DNA from: Burkholderia sp.
GTDB taxonomy: Bacteria; Pseudomonadota; Gammaproteobacteria; Burkholderiales; Burkholderiaceae
Assembly: GCA_031253835.1 (NCBI GenBank)
Contig: JAIRVP010000054.1
Coordinates: 62,001-126,000, forward strand
Direction: 5' to 3'
DNA: 64,000 nucleotides
Shown here: positions 63,549-64,000 of the stretch, in pieces
How the letters are laid out: every line of letters begins with the position of its first letter
Numbering within the stretch: position 1 is the first letter of the stretch
Notes under the pieces: model-generated
The model's database searches: none
Told to the model about the DNA's origin: nothing
Seen by the model: only the letters and a program-made list of their open reading frames with translations
Made by a program: the position numbers and the translations under genes

Positions 63549-64000
63549 TCAATACACGTCGCGCATGTAGCGCCGCGCCTTCGAAAGCCGCGCGACGTAG
63601 TCGTTCGCGGCTTCGTCCGACATCCCGCCATGCTCGGCGACGACGGCCTTCAGCGCGGTATCGACGTCCTTGGCCATCCGCGCGGCGTCGCCGCACACGT
63701 AGAAGTGCGCGCCTTCCTCCAGCCACGCGAACAGCTCGGCGCCCTGCTCGCGCATCCGGTCCTGCACGTAGATCTTGTCGGCCTGGTCGCGCGAGAACGC
63801 GAGATCGAGCCGCGTGAGAAAGCCGCTGTCGTGCATCGCACCCAGTTCGTCGCCGTAATAGAAGTCGGTCTGCGCGTGCTGTTCGCCGAAGAACAGCCAG
63901 TTGCGCCCGCGTGCGCCGCGCGCCTGCCGCTCGTGCAGGAAGCCGCGGAACGGTGCGACGCCGGTGCCGGGGCCGACCATCACGATCGGCACGTCGCCGT
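63549..64000 (-). CDS. CysJ-like flavoprotein reductase, C-terminal fragment (window edge)
   Basis: The window ends inside this gene; about 150 C-terminal residues are visible. They carry the NAD(P)H-binding ferredoxin reductase motifs [46 protein letters not shown] and [14 protein letters not shown]-like [11 protein letters not shown]. This fits the NADPH-binding end of a sulfite-reductase flavoprotein or related diflavin reductase. It may be the electron donor of a siroheme reductase, but the rest of the gene is outside the window. Confidence 0.87.
   Translation of the reverse strand, partial: GDVPIVMVGPGTGVAPFRGFLHERQARGARGRNWLFFGEQHAQTDFYYGDELGAMHDSGFLTRLDLAFSRDQADKIYVQDRMREQGAELFAWLEEGAHFYVCGDAARMAKDVDTALKAVVAEHGGMSDEAANDYVARLSKARRYMRDVY

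Noticed and set aside
1-64000. tRNA, rRNA, CRISPR array and insertion sequences
   Set aside because: No cloverleaf-like or rRNA-like stretches, no evenly spaced repeats and no transposase genes were seen while reading the window. The only recombinase is the one at the left end.

Overview
This is a high-GC proteobacterial chromosome segment, almost certainly Burkholderia (cepacia-complex type). The signs are codon use with G/C in third position, a DUF4148 protein, YXWGXW-motif proteins, a MprF-VirJ/AcvB pair, a long ESPR-bearing TpsA of the Burkholderia contact-dependent inhibition type, and many LysR regulators. No rRNA, tRNA or CRISPR array was seen. Most of the window is accessory metabolism, transport and envelope genes, as on a Burkholderia secondary chromosome.

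Layout. 0-2.3 kb: a tyrosine recombinase and two small membrane proteins. 2.3-9.5 kb (minus): a compact hyfBCEFGI-like operon whose large subunit lacks the Ni-Fe cysteines, so it resembles a membrane proton-translocating module rather than a hydrogenase. 9.7-12.5 kb: small and broken genes (a frameshifted DUF1275 gene and a decayed spermidine-synthase-like gene among them). 12.7-18 kb (minus): an ECF sigma / anti-sigma / Spy-like operon, a DUF1800-DUF1501 pair and three very small exported proteins. 18.4-28 kb: a Tat-exported metallophosphatase, a YddG-type exporter, a LysE exporter, a LysR-TSUP pair and a LysR-DsdA (D-serine) pair. 28-31 kb: a translationally coupled PotD-like binding protein and Cache-GGDEF diguanylate cyclase. 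31-36 kb: a hexuronate (UxuR-type regulator, UxuA, MFS) locus with recognisable operators, then a MocR regulator. 37-39 kb: a siroheme sulfite/nitrite reductase with its DUF934 partner. 39-43 kb: MprF and a VirJ/AcvB hydrolase. 43.7-60.3 kb (minus): a two-partner secretion / contact-dependent-inhibition-like locus. 60.7-64 kb: an exported protein, LysR, GlcG-like protein, SDR, and the C-terminal end of a CysJ-like flavoprotein cut by the window edge.

The most unusual region is 43.7-60.3 kb. A 3204-residue TpsA with an AT-rich C-terminal domain is followed by an immunity-like gene, two more immunity-like small genes, then a UbiA-HAD prenyltransferase, a polytopic GT-C-like membrane protein and an SMR-type flippase-like protein, and only then the TpsB transporter and a lipoprotein. 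From 49.6 kb down to 44.4 kb the genes are separated by only -4 to about 20 bases, so the lipid-linked-sugar-like cassette appears to be expressed with the secretion system. A degenerate copy of the first part of the UbiA-HAD gene lies just downstream of the first immunity-like gene, a scar consistent with module replacement.
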